Shown one piece after another: positions 7,995 to 16,730 of a stretch of 64,000 nucleotides of DNA. Made by a program: the position numbers and the translations under genes. The stretch comes from Clostridia bacterium (GTDB lineage Bacteria > Bacillota > Clostridia > Oscillospirales > Acutalibacteraceae): positions 19,765 through 83,764 of the forward strand of contig JAFYNR010000022.1 in NCBI GenBank assembly GCA_017548045.1. The letters run 5' to 3'. A model generated the notes under the pieces. That model was not told the DNA's origin. It worked only from the letters and a program-made list of their open reading frames with translations, and searched no databases. Position 1 is the first letter of the stretch. Each line of letters starts with the position of its first letter.

Positions 7995-9920
7995 ATGAAA
8001 AACATCTATATGGTGCAGGCATCCAACACCTATTCGGGCCAGAATTTCAAGGCGGCATATCTGCCTTACGCCGTAGGTCTGTTGGTTGCAAATGCATTCA
8101 CAAATGAAACGGTTAAACTGAATTACGAATTCAAGCGGTTTATATTTATCCGCGAAAAAATTGAAAATGCATTGGCAAGCCTTGAAAACCCTGCGGTTGT
8201 GGGCTTTTCAAATTATGTCTGGAACACAAAATATAACCTTACCCTTGCAGAAAAAATCAAAGAAAAATATCCCGACTGCGTAATCGTTTTCGGCGGTCAC
8301 AACGTTGCAGGCGGCGAAAATTCATTTCTCGACAGATATGCTTTCATAGATTATCTTATCAGAGGCGAAGGCGAAGATGCTTTTTGCAGCCTTCTTTGTG
8401 AGCTTTGCAAAGAAAAGCCCGATTTTTCATCGGTGAGCAATCTTTCATACCGCCGTGACGGCAAAGCGATCCATAATCCCGTTGAAACGCTTACCCGCAT
8501 CGACTACCCCTCGCCCTACCTTACGGGTCTTTTCGACAGCATATATGAGGAAAATCCCGATATGCAGCTTGATGCAATACTTGAAACCAGCCGCGGCTGT
8601 CCCAACTCCTGCGCCTACTGCGACTGGGGCTGCAACAATCAGAAAATCAAGCGTTTCCCGATTGAAAGAATTTATGCCGAAATTGATTGGCTTGCAGAGC
8701 ATAAAACAAAATTCATCTGGGGTGCGGATGCAAACTTCGGAGCATTTGAGCGCGACCTTGACATTGTTGATTATTTCGTAGGCGTAAGAGAAAAAACGGG
8801 CTACCCTGAAAGGCTGAGAATCAACTATGCAAAGGCAAATCCTCTCAGAGTTTTTGAAATCAACAAGCAGCTTGAACAGCATAATCTGACCAAGCAAGGC
8901 GCTACGATTTCATTCCAGAGCCTTAACCCCGAAACCCTTGAAAATATCGGCAGAAGGAATATGAATCTGGAATCCTTCAGCGAGCTTCTTTCACTTTACA
9001 GAAAAGAGGGTATCACGGTTTATTCAGAGCTTATTGTGGGTCTTCCCGGCGAAACCTACGAAAGCTTCTGCAACGGTATCGGAAAGCTCCTTGCCGCAGG
9101 TCAGCACAGACTTATCACAACCTATATGTGTGTGCTTCTTCCCAACTCCCCCATGGCAGACCCCGACTATGTGGAAAAGCACGGCATTATTACGGTTGAA
9201 GTGCCGTTCCTTGTGGCTCACACAAATGACGAGGATGACGTTGTTGAAACCACGTCATACATCATCGGCACCGATACGATGAGCCCTGAGGATTGGATAA
9301 AGGCAAATATTTTCACCTGCTTTGAAGAATCCTACCACCATTTCGGAATTCTCAAATTCATTGCAATTTATCTTTTCACAAAGTTTAACATACCCTATGA
9401 AAAATTCTATAACGACGTTATAAATTCCTCACTTGAAAATAAAAATTCGGTTGCGTACTCCGCATACAGAAAACTTTACGATTACTATAAATCCATAACC
9501 GAAAGCGAGCCTATCTCACTTTATCAGAACGATATTTTCGGAGAACTTTCCTGGAGCAACAACCTTCTCGCATTCCTTGATACAATATACAGAATAGACA
9601 CCTTCTATGACGAAATCAGGCCCCTGCTTCAGGGCTACGGTGTTCCCGACAGCATTATTGATGAGCTTATCCGCTATCAGAAAACCGTACTGAAATTGCC
9701 GGGAAGGAACAATTTCAGCGAGGATTTCAGCTGTAACTGGCACCATTATTTCAAGGGTGTTATTGAAGACTGTCCCGTTGAGCTTGAAGAAAAGCCCAAC
9801 ACGGTGAAGGTAATGAATAAATCCGTACCCTATAACTGGAAGGAATGGGCGCTCGAATCCGTATGGTTCAATAAAAACGGAATCACCTTCAATCCCGTGG
9901 TAAAAGTTGAATACAAATAA
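7995..9920 (+). CDS. B12-binding-type radical SAM protein, paralogue 3
   Basis: A 641-residue member of the same family. Cluster cysteines are C202, C206 and C209 (SRGCPNSCAYCDWG); the family blocks YLPYAVG, VFGGHNVAGG, IRGEGED, GADANFG, ISFQSL, ELIVGLPGET and AGQHR are present, and the C-terminus ends WFNKNGITFNP. The GQHNS block of the other copies is GQHRL here, a substitution next to what may be the substrate pocket. It has a clear AGGAGAG site before its ATG and sits 38 bases after copy 2. A strong bidirectional hairpin follows, so this is the last gene of the operon. Confidence 0.85.
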   Translation: MKNIYMVQASNTYSGQNFKAAYLPYAVGLLVANAFTNETVKLNYEFKRFIFIREKIENALASLENPAVVGFSNYVWNTKYNLTLAEKIKEKYPDCVIVFGGHNVAGGENSFLDRYAFIDYLIRGEGEDAFCSLLCELCKEKPDFSSVSNLSYRRDGKAIHNPVETLTRIDYPSPYLTGLFDSIYEENPDMQLDAILETSRGCPNSCAYCDWGCNNQKIKRFPIERIYAEIDWLAEHKTKFIWGADANFGAFERDLDIVDYFVGVREKTGYPERLRINYAKANPLRVFEINKQLEQHNLTKQGATISFQSLNPETLENIGRRNMNLESFSELLSLYRKEGITVYSELIVGLPGETYESFCNGIGKLLAAGQHRLITTYMCVLLPNSPMADPDYVEKHGIITVEVPFLVAHTNDEDDVVETTSYIIGTDTMSPEDWIKANIFTCFEESYHHFGILKFIAIYLFTKFNIPYEKFYNDVINSSLENKNSVAYSAYRKLYDYYKSITESEPISLYQNDIFGELSWSNNLLAFLDTIYRIDTFYDEIRPLLQGYGVPDSIIDELIRYQKTVLKLPGRNNFSEDFSCNWHHYFKGVIEDCPVELEEKPNTVKVMNKSVPYNWKEWALESVWFNKNGITFNPVVKVEYK

Positions 9921-9923
9921 AGA

Positions 9924-9951
9924 AGAGAGCTTTGGTTACCCAAAGCTCTCT
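9924..9951. terminator. Bidirectional terminator
   Basis: An 11-bp GC-containing stem (GAGAGCTTTGG / CCAAAGCTCTC) with loop TTAC, flanked by A-rich and T-rich sequence, between convergent genes. Confidence 0.8.
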
Positions 9952-9957
9952 CTTCGT

Positions 9958-10818
9958 TTATTTCTTAAATTTTGAACAAACGGATTTCAATGCGTTTTCG
10001 CTCAGTTCTTCAAGAAGAAGACCGTTCTGACATATAACAGCAAGCATCATAATCATCGATGCGCCTGCAGGGAAGGCGTAGGAACTGTATATAAACAGAG
10101 GCACAACCGAAAATACCGCCGAAATAATATATCCTGCCGTTTCCGTAACGGGTCTTTTCTTTTTAATCGAAACAACTGCAAGAATTACGAAAACTGCTAT
10201 CGAAAACACAATGGCAACCGAATCCCATAACTCCGTAACAAGAGAATGAACGGTAAACGAATAGCGTCTGTACCAGAAGGTATAAACCGCCGCACCGATT
10301 ATCACCGCTTGCGAAACCGCAACAAGAATTTTCTTCCACAGTGCGGATTTTTTAAGCTCTTCCGAAAGATATATGAGTGAAACACCTGATGCTGCCGAAA
10401 GAAACATAACCGCCGTGCCGCTGTATTCTGCCGCAGCAACCACGCTGAGCACTGCCGAAACAGGCACAAGCACCGCCTTTTGCGAGCATATGAGAATCAA
10501 GGGCATAAAGACCAGCATCCGGATTGTATCGCTGGACAGATTTTGGTGCGATACTATTACGCCAAGCGTCATAAACGTTGCCGCCGTCATAAGTATTCCC
10601 TGTGCCGAAAACAGCTTATTTCCCTTTTCGTTCAGCGTCAGTGCAACAAAAGCTGCAAAAGCAAGCGATGCCGCAATCTGAGTAACAATATCCTTCCCGG
10701 AATCCCACTCTTTACCGATACCCCAAAAAGCAATTTTTGCAAAAACGGTAAAGAATAAAACCAGAAAGGTTTTGATTTTTGTTTTCATATCCCATTGAAC
10801 ATTTTTTATCATTGTCAT
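9958..10818 (-). CDS. Polytopic membrane protein of unknown function
   Basis: A 286-residue protein not recognised. It is almost wholly hydrophobic, with about eight or nine likely membrane spans beginning at residue 15 (TFLVLFFTVFAKIAF) and charged linkers such as SEELKKSALWKK and SIKKKRPVTE that would face the cytoplasm. No catalytic motif is evident. It stands between the radical SAM operon (convergent) and the SDR gene (divergent), so a part in export or assembly of the same glycan is possible but only by position. AGGGAG lies close before the first ATG; a start at the second Met (10812) is equally possible. Confidence 0.65.
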   Translation of the reverse strand: MTMIKNVQWDMKTKIKTFLVLFFTVFAKIAFWGIGKEWDSGKDIVTQIAASLAFAAFVALTLNEKGNKLFSAQGILMTAATFMTLGVIVSHQNLSSDTIRMLVFMPLILICSQKAVLVPVSAVLSVVAAAEYSGTAVMFLSAASGVSLIYLSEELKKSALWKKILVAVSQAVIIGAAVYTFWYRRYSFTVHSLVTELWDSVAIVFSIAVFVILAVVSIKKKRPVTETAGYIISAVFSVVPLFIYSSYAFPAGASMIMMLAVICQNGLLLEELSENALKSVCSKFKK

Positions 10819-10862
10819 CGGGCTCCCTGTTTATAATTTCAATGATTAAAAATCATTTATAT

Positions 10863-10891
10863 TTGACTTAATTGAAAAAGTGTGATAAAGT
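10863..10891 (+). promoter_or_regulatory. Promoter of the SDR gene
   Basis: TTGACT (10863-10868), 17-base spacer, TAAAGT (10886-10891) preceded by TG-A, an extended -10. The gene starts 34 bases downstream. Confidence 0.5.
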
Positions 10892-10925
10892 ATCTGTACT
10901 TTAGAATATACGGAAGTGACTCATT

Positions 10926-11861
10926 ATGCTTAACATTCTCGTTACCGGCGGTGCAGGCTACATAGGCTCCGTGCTGGTCCCCCTGCTCCTCTCAAAAGGC
11001 TGCCGCGTAACCGTACTCGATAACCTTTTTTACAATCAGAATCCTCTGCTTGAATGCTGTGCAAACCCTGATTTCACTATGATTAATGCAGATGCACGCA
11101 ACGAAAATGCAGTTAAAGAAGCTATGAAGGGTAAGGATTATATAATTCCCCTTGCCGCACTTGCAGGCTTCCCTATCTGTGACAAGGAAGCGTGTTCGGC
11201 ATACTCCATAAACTACGACGCAATCAAAATGATTCTTCGTTTGAGAGAAAAGGGTCAGCGCATCATTTTCCCCTGCACAAACAGCGGATACGGTTTGGGT
11301 GAAGGTGAAAAATTCTGCACGGAAAATTCGCCCATAAAGCCCATTTCTATATACGGAAAAAGCAAGGTTGAAGCAGAAGCCGCCGTGCTCAGCGAAAGCG
11401 GTACAACCGCATTCCGCTTTGCCACTCTTTTCGGCGCTTCTCCCAGAATGAGAACCGACCTGCTTGTAAACGATTTTGTATACCGTGCCGTTTTTGACCG
11501 CACACTGGTTGTTTTTGAAGGCAATTTCAAAAGAAATTATCTTCACGTCAGAGATGCGGCAAATGCATTTTGGTTTGCCATTGAAAACTTTGAAAGAATG
11601 GAAGGCGGCACCCATAACTGCGGTCTGTCCGACTCCAATCTGTCAAAAATAGAACTTTGTGAAAAAATCAAGGCGATTATTCCAAAATTCACCTATATAG
11701 AAGCTCCCGTAGGCGAAGACCCCGACAAGCGGAATTACATAGTCTCAAACGAAAAGCTTGAAAGCCTCGGCTGGTCGCCCGTATACTCCCTTGATGACGG
11801 AATTATCGAGCTTACCAAAGCCTATCAGATAATCAAAAACAACCGCTTCTCTAATATATAA
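10926..11861 (+). CDS. NAD-dependent sugar epimerase/dehydratase (extended SDR)
   Basis: A 311-residue extended short-chain dehydrogenase. The NAD site is at residues 3-14 (ILVTGGAGYIGS), the acidic residue after the second strand is in VLDNL, and the active-site Tyr and Lys are in SIYGKSKVEAE (YxxxK, about 141-145). The upstream Ser/Thr is in PCTNSGYG. Such enzymes epimerise, dehydrate or reduce nucleotide-activated sugars. Here the likely substrate is GDP-heptose or a related sugar from the adjoining locus, which is inference from position. It has its own extended -10 promoter and a strong terminator, so it is a single-gene unit; GGAAGTGA precedes the ATG. Confidence 0.85.
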   Translation: MLNILVTGGAGYIGSVLVPLLLSKGCRVTVLDNLFYNQNPLLECCANPDFTMINADARNENAVKEAMKGKDYIIPLAALAGFPICDKEACSAYSINYDAIKMILRLREKGQRIIFPCTNSGYGLGEGEKFCTENSPIKPISIYGKSKVEAEAAVLSESGTTAFRFATLFGASPRMRTDLLVNDFVYRAVFDRTLVVFEGNFKRNYLHVRDAANAFWFAIENFERMEGGTHNCGLSDSNLSKIELCEKIKAIIPKFTYIEAPVGEDPDKRNYIVSNEKLESLGWSPVYSLDDGIIELTKAYQIIKNNRFSNI

Positions 11862-11869
11862 TCTCTGTT

Positions 11870-11901
11870 GAGGATGTGTTCTGAACACATCCTCTTTTTT
11901 T
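11870..11901 (+). terminator. Intrinsic terminator of the SDR gene
   Basis: GAGGATGTG / CACATCCTC stem with a seven-base loop, followed by seven T residues; a textbook rho-independent terminator that touches the stop codon of the convergent gene. Confidence 0.85.
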
Positions 11902-13123
11902 ATGCCGAAAGTCCGTAAGGCTGCATCGTAGCGTACACAATAAAGATTATTGCAAGCAGTACGGTTTTGTCTTTGAAATATGCACCCAACTGCTGTGCCG
12001 TCTTTTTGAAGGGCTCATCCTTCGTAACAACCATAAGCATTGCCATGGCAAACTGAGTTATGATTGCAGACTGGAACCAACGGATAAAGTCCTGTGCAAC
12101 AAGCATTCCCAGAGGAATGGTAAATACAGAAAGCATAAAGCACAGGTAAACAAATCTTCTGACCTTGCTTTCCGTATTCTTCATACACATCACCCATACC
12201 GCCCAGAATGCGGCAATAATTGCTCCGCCGAATATGCTAAGCGATATTGTATGAGTAAGTGAAATATCTGCAAGGTTTACTCCTGCCATCAGCTTCATAC
12301 GCTCCAGAGCAGATGCACCGGCAACCATTTCAGGCGTAACACCCGTGCCTTCGGGAGGAATATCAAGCAGATAGAAGGCTATATTGTCAATACCGAAATC
12401 CGTGTAGGTATATCCGCCTCTGAATCTGAGAGCTTCAACAAGCTGTTCATAAGTCATTGCTGCGGTGCCTGCACCCTTAACGGAAACCCAGAGAGTTGCA
12501 ACAACGGCAACTGCACAGGAAATAATAAACACCAGGGAAGTTGCAATCTTTTTCTCTTTTGTAATTGCAAGATAAAATGCCGCAAGCGCAATAAGCGGAA
12601 AATAGGTTATTGCAAAACCGTTGTGTATGAATACTCCCACCGCGCAAAGCACGGGAACAAGCCACTGAAGATATTTATTGCCAAGGCAAAGCAAGGCAAC
12701 AAACGCAACAACGAACATCCAGATATCAAGAATTCCGAGATAAACCGAAAAATTTGAGAAGGTAAACATTCCCGTAACCGCAAATAAAGCCAGCACAAGG
12801 GTCTGCACCTTTATTTCACTGTCGGAGCATTTTATTACTTTTCCTATACCAACCGCAGATAAAAGCAGTGTAAACCCAAGCACAATCATGCAGAAGCCTG
12901 CAATCCACTCCGGGGTAGGATCGGGATTAAAAAGCTTCACGATTGAGCCCACAAGAAGTCTTGATGTCTTACCCATCGAATAGTCGATAAGGTAATAAAG
13001 CCTTGTATACTCACCTACGCTGAAATCGGGATACAGCTTATATATCGCCTGAACTGCAAGCACAATAAAAATACAAAGCTCGTATTTTATTGAAGAAAAT
13101 ATTTTGGCAGCCTTTGTTTTCAT
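11900..13123 (-). CDS. Polytopic membrane protein of unknown function
   Basis: A 407-residue protein with roughly ten to twelve predicted membrane spans, starting at about residue 12 (LCIFIVLAVQAIY). The first outside loop is polar and Tyr-rich (SVGEYTRLYYLIDYSMGKTSRLL), and a later loop contains RFRGGYTYTDFGID. This arrangement, early polar loop then many spans, recalls GT-C type glycosyltransferases and EpsG-like polymerases, but no diagnostic motif was found. The ATG at 13123 is chosen because AAGGTGG lies eight bases upstream. It begins 24 bases after the ABC ATPase gene, with no terminator between, so it is probably transcribed with the amino-acid transporter and not with the SDR gene it faces. 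Confidence 0.65.
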   Translation of the reverse strand: MKTKAAKIFSSIKYELCIFIVLAVQAIYKLYPDFSVGEYTRLYYLIDYSMGKTSRLLVGSIVKLFNPDPTPEWIAGFCMIVLGFTLLLSAVGIGKVIKCSDSEIKVQTLVLALFAVTGMFTFSNFSVYLGILDIWMFVVAFVALLCLGNKYLQWLVPVLCAVGVFIHNGFAITYFPLIALAAFYLAITKEKKIATSLVFIISCAVAVVATLWVSVKGAGTAAMTYEQLVEALRFRGGYTYTDFGIDNIAFYLLDIPPEGTGVTPEMVAGASALERMKLMAGVNLADISLTHTISLSIFGGAIIAAFWAVWVMCMKNTESKVRRFVYLCFMLSVFTIPLGMLVAQDFIRWFQSAIITQFAMAMLMVVTKDEPFKKTAQQLGAYFKDKTVLLAIIFIVYATMQPYGLSA

Positions 13124-13147
13124 CAGCCAAACCACCTTAACTAAAAA

Positions 13148-13942
13148 TTACATCAGAACCTTTGAAAGAAACTCCTTCAGACGGGCGTTCTGAGGATTGG
13201 TAAAGAATTCCTCAGGGTTGTTTTCTTCCTTGATAATGCCTTCGTCTATGAACACAACCCTTGAGCCCACTTCCTTTGCAAAGCCCATTTCGTGAGTAAC
13301 AACAACCATTGTCATACCCGACTGTGCAAGCTCCTTCATAAGTTCAAGAACCTCGCCTACCATTTCGGGGTCAAGGGCGGAGGTAGGCTCATCAAAAAGG
13401 ATAACGTCGGGATTCATTGCAAGAGAACGGATAATGGCAACTCTCTGCTTCTGACCGCCCGAAAGTGTTGACGGATACGCATCCGCCTTATCCTCAAGAC
13501 CGATTCTCGCAAGAAGCTTGCGTGCGTTTTCTTCCGCATCCTTTTTAATCTGAGCAACACTCTGAACGGGCTGCTTGTTTTTGGAAAAGAAGTTTTTTAT
13601 AACAGCCTTTCTCCTGTCCGACTTAGCGCAGAGAACGGGAGAAAGCATAATGTTCTGAATAACCGTTTTATTATTGAAAAGATTGAAATGCTGGAACACC
13701 ATACCGATACGGCGGCGGTGAATATTGATATCAACCTTGGGGTCCGCAATATCAACACCGTTGAAGATAATGCTTCCGCCGGTAGGGTCTTCCATACAGT
13801 TAAGACAACGCAGGAAAGTTGATTTGCCCGAGCCTGAAGGACCGATAACAACAACAACGTCACCCTTGTTGATTTTAATATCAACACCCTTGAGAACTTC
13901 ATTTTTGTCGAAGCTCTTTCTGAGGTTAATTACGTCTATCAC
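13148..13942 (-). CDS. Polar amino-acid ABC transporter, ATP-binding protein
   Basis: A 264-residue ATPase of the GlnQ/TcyC class. Walker A is GPSGSGKST (about 33-41), the Q-loop MVFQHFNLF, the signature LSGGQKQR, Walker [14 protein letters not shown] and the switch His in VVVTHEMGF. It energises uptake together with the next two genes. Unusual for the class is a basic insert of about 20 residues between the Q-loop and the signature (roughly residues 105-125, from [10 protein letters not shown] to PVQSVAQI), which makes it longer than the usual 240. It starts at a GTG overlapping the permease gene by 17 bases, so translation is probably coupled. Confidence 0.9.
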   Translation of the reverse strand: MIDVINLRKSFDKNEVLKGVDIKINKGDVVVVIGPSGSGKSTFLRCLNCMEDPTGGSIIFNGVDIADPKVDINIHRRRIGMVFQHFNLFNNKTVIQNIMLSPVLCAKSDRRKAVIKNFFSKNKQPVQSVAQIKKDAEENARKLLARIGLEDKADAYPSTLSGGQKQRVAIIRSLAMNPDVILFDEPTSALDPEMVGEVLELMKELAQSGMTMVVVTHEMGFAKEVGSRVVFIDEGIIKEENNPEEFFTNPQNARLKEFLSKVLM

Positions 13943-14633
13943 TCTTCTTCAAGCTCCTTTCCATAAATTTGATAAGTACCGTGATAAGGCATACGATAAC
14001 AATATAAATTATCGCCATTGCAAGATACGGAACCATAAATTCATAGCTGTTTGAACCGATATAGTTGAACGCAACATAAAGGTCAGCAGCACCGATAAAT
14101 GAAACGATAGAGGTCTCCTTGATAAGAACAATAAATTCATTGCCCAGAGTGGGAAGAATGTTCTTGACAGCCTGAGGAATAACAATTTTCATCATTGTTG
14201 TTGAAAAACTGAGACCAACAGACCTGCCGCCTTCGGTCTGACCGTAATCGACAGACTGAATACCGCTTCGCATAATTTCGGATATGTATGCACCGCTGTT
14301 AAGCCCGAAAACCGCAATGGCGACGCTGACGGAAGGAAGGTTTATTCCCATAAGAGGCAAGGCAACGTAATAGAAAAGCAGAAGCTGAACAACCATAGGA
14401 GTTCCTCTGAAGAAGCCCACGTAAAATGTGCATACTGAGTTGAGAACTCTGGGAAGACGCTTATACTTGGGTATAACCCTTACGGTTGCAATAAGCGTAC
14501 CGATAACAATACCGATAACAAGACCGAGAATTGCGATTTTAAGCGTATTTTCAAGACCTTCAATAACCTTTACATAGCCTTTGTAGTCAATGAGAATCTC
14601 GATAAATTTATTTATCTTGGCTTCAAAATTCAT
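13926..14633 (-). CDS. Polar amino-acid ABC transporter, permease
   Basis: A 235-residue permease of the HisM/GlnP family with about five membrane spans, the first at residues 29-50 ([20 protein letters not shown]). The EAA-loop that contacts the ATPase is visible as [20 protein letters not shown] near residues 125-145. As only one permease gene is present it should work as a homodimer. The gene lies between the binding protein and ATPase genes and overlaps the latter. Confidence 0.9.
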   Translation of the reverse strand: MNFEAKINKFIEILIDYKGYVKVIEGLENTLKIAILGLVIGIVIGTLIATVRVIPKYKRLPRVLNSVCTFYVGFFRGTPMVVQLLLFYYVALPLMGINLPSVSVAIAVFGLNSGAYISEIMRSGIQSVDYGQTEGGRSVGLSFSTTMMKIVIPQAVKNILPTLGNEFIVLIKETSIVSFIGAADLYVAFNYIGSNSYEFMVPYLAMAIIYIVIVCLITVLIKFMERSLKKSDRRN

Positions 14634-14655
14634 AGCATTTATCCCTTTTGACAGA

Positions 14656-14682
14656 GTAACCTCACCGCGTTGGTGAGGTTAC
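14656..14682 (-). terminator. Hairpin between binding-protein and permease genes
   Basis: A perfect 11-bp stem (GTAACCTCACC / GGTGAGGTTAC, loop GCGTT) without a strong T run. At this position, after the binding-protein gene of an ABC operon, such hairpins commonly give partial termination or protect the upstream mRNA; which applies is not visible. Confidence 0.55.
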
Positions 14683-14718
14683 ATCTTCATTTTAATTTAA
14701 ACGGTTTTACTGCTGAGA

Positions 14719-15588
14719 TTACTGAACAGCGTTGATAGCCTCAGTAATGCAGGCTGCGGGTGCTGAGTCGATGATAACATAGTTGACACCGCCGTTGATA
14801 AGGTCCTGAACTGCAAGTGAACCGTTCTTGTAGCCTACGCAAGTTGCTTCGAAGCCTGCAAAGCCCCATTCTTCGTCGCCTTCTACATAGAACTGACCTG
14901 TTGTACCGTTCTGAACACCGATTTTAACTGATGCATCGTATGTATTGAGAATTGCTTCAACTGATGTTGCATCTGTGCATGCATCGAATGTTGTGTCATC
15001 ACCTTTTACTATGAGTTTCTGTGATGCTTCATAATATGAATCTGTGAAGTTAACATATTCTTCTCTGTCGGGCTTGATCGTAAGACCTGCCATTGCGATA
15101 TCGCACTTCTGCTGACCAACGGAAAGGCATACTGAATCAAAGTCCATGTTGCTGATTACAAGTTCCATACCCAGTTCCTGAGCAAGAAGAGCTGCGATTT
15201 CCATATCAATACCGTAGTAATCTTCGCCTACTGTGTACTCAAAGGGTTCGAATGCAGCGTTTGTTGCAACAACAAGCTGGTCCTTTGTGGAGTCAAGAGC
15301 TGCTGACTTGACTGCTGTGGGTGTGCCGTCACCAAAATACTTGTTGCAGATTTCGTCAAATGTGCCATCGCCCTTAATCTTTGCAATAAATGCGTTAACC
15401 TGTGCAAGAAGTTCGGGCTGGGTCTTATCAACACCGAATGCATACTCTTCCTGAGTAAGCTCAATGTCAATAACCTTTACAGCCTCTGCTGCGGGGTCTT
15501 TGGTTGTGTTGTCGCCGCAGGCAAAAAGTGCAGTTGCAAGCAAAGCAACAACCATCATAACAGAAATAGCTTTAATGAATTTTTTCAT
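14719..15588 (-). CDS. Amino-acid ABC transporter binding lipoprotein, apparently circularly permuted
   Basis: A 289-residue lipoprotein: signal peptide residues 1-23 with lipobox LFAC and C24 as lipid anchor. The SBP_bac_3 domain normally starts with the segment seen here at about residue 98 (LVVATNAAFEPFEY) and normally ends with an aromatic helix. In this protein the normal ending (VIDIELTQEEYAFGV, then ELLAQVNAFIAKIKGDGTFD and NKYFG) is at residues 37-85, before the normal beginning, and the protein stops at DSAPAACITEAINAVQ, just where that ending would be expected. The domain therefore seems complete but permuted. GGAGG eight bases upstream fixes the ATG at 15588. It is the first gene of the transporter operon. 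Confidence 0.85.
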   Translation of the reverse strand: MKKFIKAISVMMVVALLATALFACGDNTTKDPAAEAVKVIDIELTQEEYAFGVDKTQPELLAQVNAFIAKIKGDGTFDEICNKYFGDGTPTAVKSAALDSTKDQLVVATNAAFEPFEYTVGEDYYGIDMEIAALLAQELGMELVISNMDFDSVCLSVGQQKCDIAMAGLTIKPDREEYVNFTDSYYEASQKLIVKGDDTTFDACTDATSVEAILNTYDASVKIGVQNGTTGQFYVEGDEEWGFAGFEATCVGYKNGSLAVQDLINGGVNYVIIDSAPAACITEAINAVQ

Positions 15589-15620
15589 ACGAGTTGCCTC
15601 CATATATTTTTGATAGATAC

Positions 15621-15649
15621 ATTATATCAGCATTTATATTAAATGTAAA
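15621..15649 (-). promoter_or_regulatory. Promoter of the amino-acid transporter operon
   Basis: On the minus strand TTTACA (15649-15644), 17-base spacer, TATAAT (15626-15621), 32 bases before the binding-protein ATG. Confidence 0.65.
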
Positions 15650-15663
15650 GTAAAATTGTATTT

Positions 15664-16542
15664 TTATTCATTTGTTTCGCATTTTCTCAACGCATTTTCA
15701 AAATCTTCGGGGAACGCGGCTTCAAATTTCATACTATCTCCCGTAACGGGATGAATCAGAGTGCAGCTCCGGCAGTGAAGAAGCTGATGCCCTATTTCCG
15801 GCATAAAATCGCCGTACATACCGTCACCTGCGAGAGGATTGCCGCAAAACGCCATATGCACTCTTATCTGATGGGTTCTGCCCGTTTCAAGTCGAAGGCT
15901 CAGCAGAGTTGCGTTGCGGAATTCCCTTTCCGCCCTCCAGTTTGTAACCGCAGGCTCAACGCCCGATTCATATGAGCAGGCACGCAGGGTTTTCATCGGG
16001 TCGGGTCTGTAAATGGGTACGTCAACCCTTCCTTCTCCGCTGAGATTCCCTTTGACAAGAGCATAATATTCTTTCTTCACTCCCCCTGCAAGCTTACTTG
16101 CCGCAAGCGGATTCAGTGCACACACAACAACTCCCGAGGTGCCTTTATCAAGCCTGCCCACAGACCTGAAGGCGGCACTTTTGCCCTTATGGGAAAGATA
16201 AGCGGAAACCGCATTTGCAAGGGTATCGCCCTGGTGATTGTGTGTGGGATGCATTGCCATAAAGGGAGATTTATTCACAACAAGAATATCATCATCCTCG
16301 TAAATGATATCAAGGTCGGCTTCAAGAGCTTCGGGGAGAATATCGTCATCGGGAATAACCACGTTTATTACATCGCCGCACTTTATGCGGTCTATTGTCC
16401 TTGTCTGCACGCCGTTGAGCTTAAGCGAATATTTCACCTTTCGCATAACACGTGCCGAAAAGCCGCAATACCCTCTCAGAAAATGCACTACCTTTCTGCC
16501 CTCATACTCGGCAGGCACGGTGTAATCTATGCTTCTTGACAT
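15664..16542 (-). CDS. RluA-family 23S rRNA pseudouridine synthase
   Basis: A 292-residue pseudouridine synthase. An N-terminal S4-like RNA-binding part (VVHFLRGYCGFSARVMRKVKYS, with LNG and V-x-x-GD-x-I-x-V pieces) precedes the catalytic domain, which shows NKSPFMAMHPT, the active-site Asp in GRLDKGTSGVV and the RLETGRTHQIRVHM motif. It isomerises uridine in structured RNA; RluD-type targets in 23S rRNA are most likely. The ATG at 16542 has GGGAG about eight bases upstream, better than the more upstream Met. The stop lies 75 bases before the transporter gene that follows on the same strand. Confidence 0.88.
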   Translation of the reverse strand: MSRSIDYTVPAEYEGRKVVHFLRGYCGFSARVMRKVKYSLKLNGVQTRTIDRIKCGDVINVVIPDDDILPEALEADLDIIYEDDDILVVNKSPFMAMHPTHNHQGDTLANAVSAYLSHKGKSAAFRSVGRLDKGTSGVVVCALNPLAASKLAGGVKKEYYALVKGNLSGEGRVDVPIYRPDPMKTLRACSYESGVEPAVTNWRAEREFRNATLLSLRLETGRTHQIRVHMAFCGNPLAGDGMYGDFMPEIGHQLLHCRSCTLIHPVTGDSMKFEAAFPEDFENALRKCETNE

Positions 16543-16609
16543 TCTCTCACTCCCTTCTTTCTGTGCCACACGATTATATCACATAACGGCGGCTTTGTAC
16601 ACACAAAAA

Positions 16610-16645
16610 TTACAAAACCGTTACAGAAGATTACAACAATTTACA
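16610..16645 (+). promoter_or_regulatory. Phased TTACA direct-repeat array, PHO-box-like
   Basis: TTACA occurs at 16610, 16621, 16631 and 16641, i.e. with periods of 11, 10 and 10 bp, and a fifth copy (16673) three turns further on lies within the -35 box of the downstream promoter. Direct repeats of TT(A/T)ACA spaced by about one helical turn are how PhoP/PhoB-type response regulators bind in Firmicutes, so phosphate control of the gene at 16731 is a reasonable hypothesis. Confidence 0.5.
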
Positions 16646-16671
16646 GTTTGGTTTCAATTCCGTAATAACTG

Positions 16672-16700
16672 TTTACAGGAAATATTTTCCGTGTTAACAT
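16672..16700 (+). promoter_or_regulatory. Promoter of the secreted protein gene
   Basis: TTTACA (16672-16677), 17-base spacer, TAACAT (16695-16700) preceded by TG-T, an extended -10. It ends 30 bases before the ATG. Confidence 0.55.
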
Positions 16701-16730
16701 TAAATCAAACAAAACGAGGAGGACAAAGCT

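Noticed and set aside
10992-11615. Minus-strand open frame of 207 codons
   Set aside because: It lies wholly inside the SDR gene, is rich in Cys and lacks any family motif or ribosome site.
16610-16677. CRISPR-like repeat array
   Set aside because: Units are five bases long with five-base gaps and there are no spacers; it is a regulator-type array.
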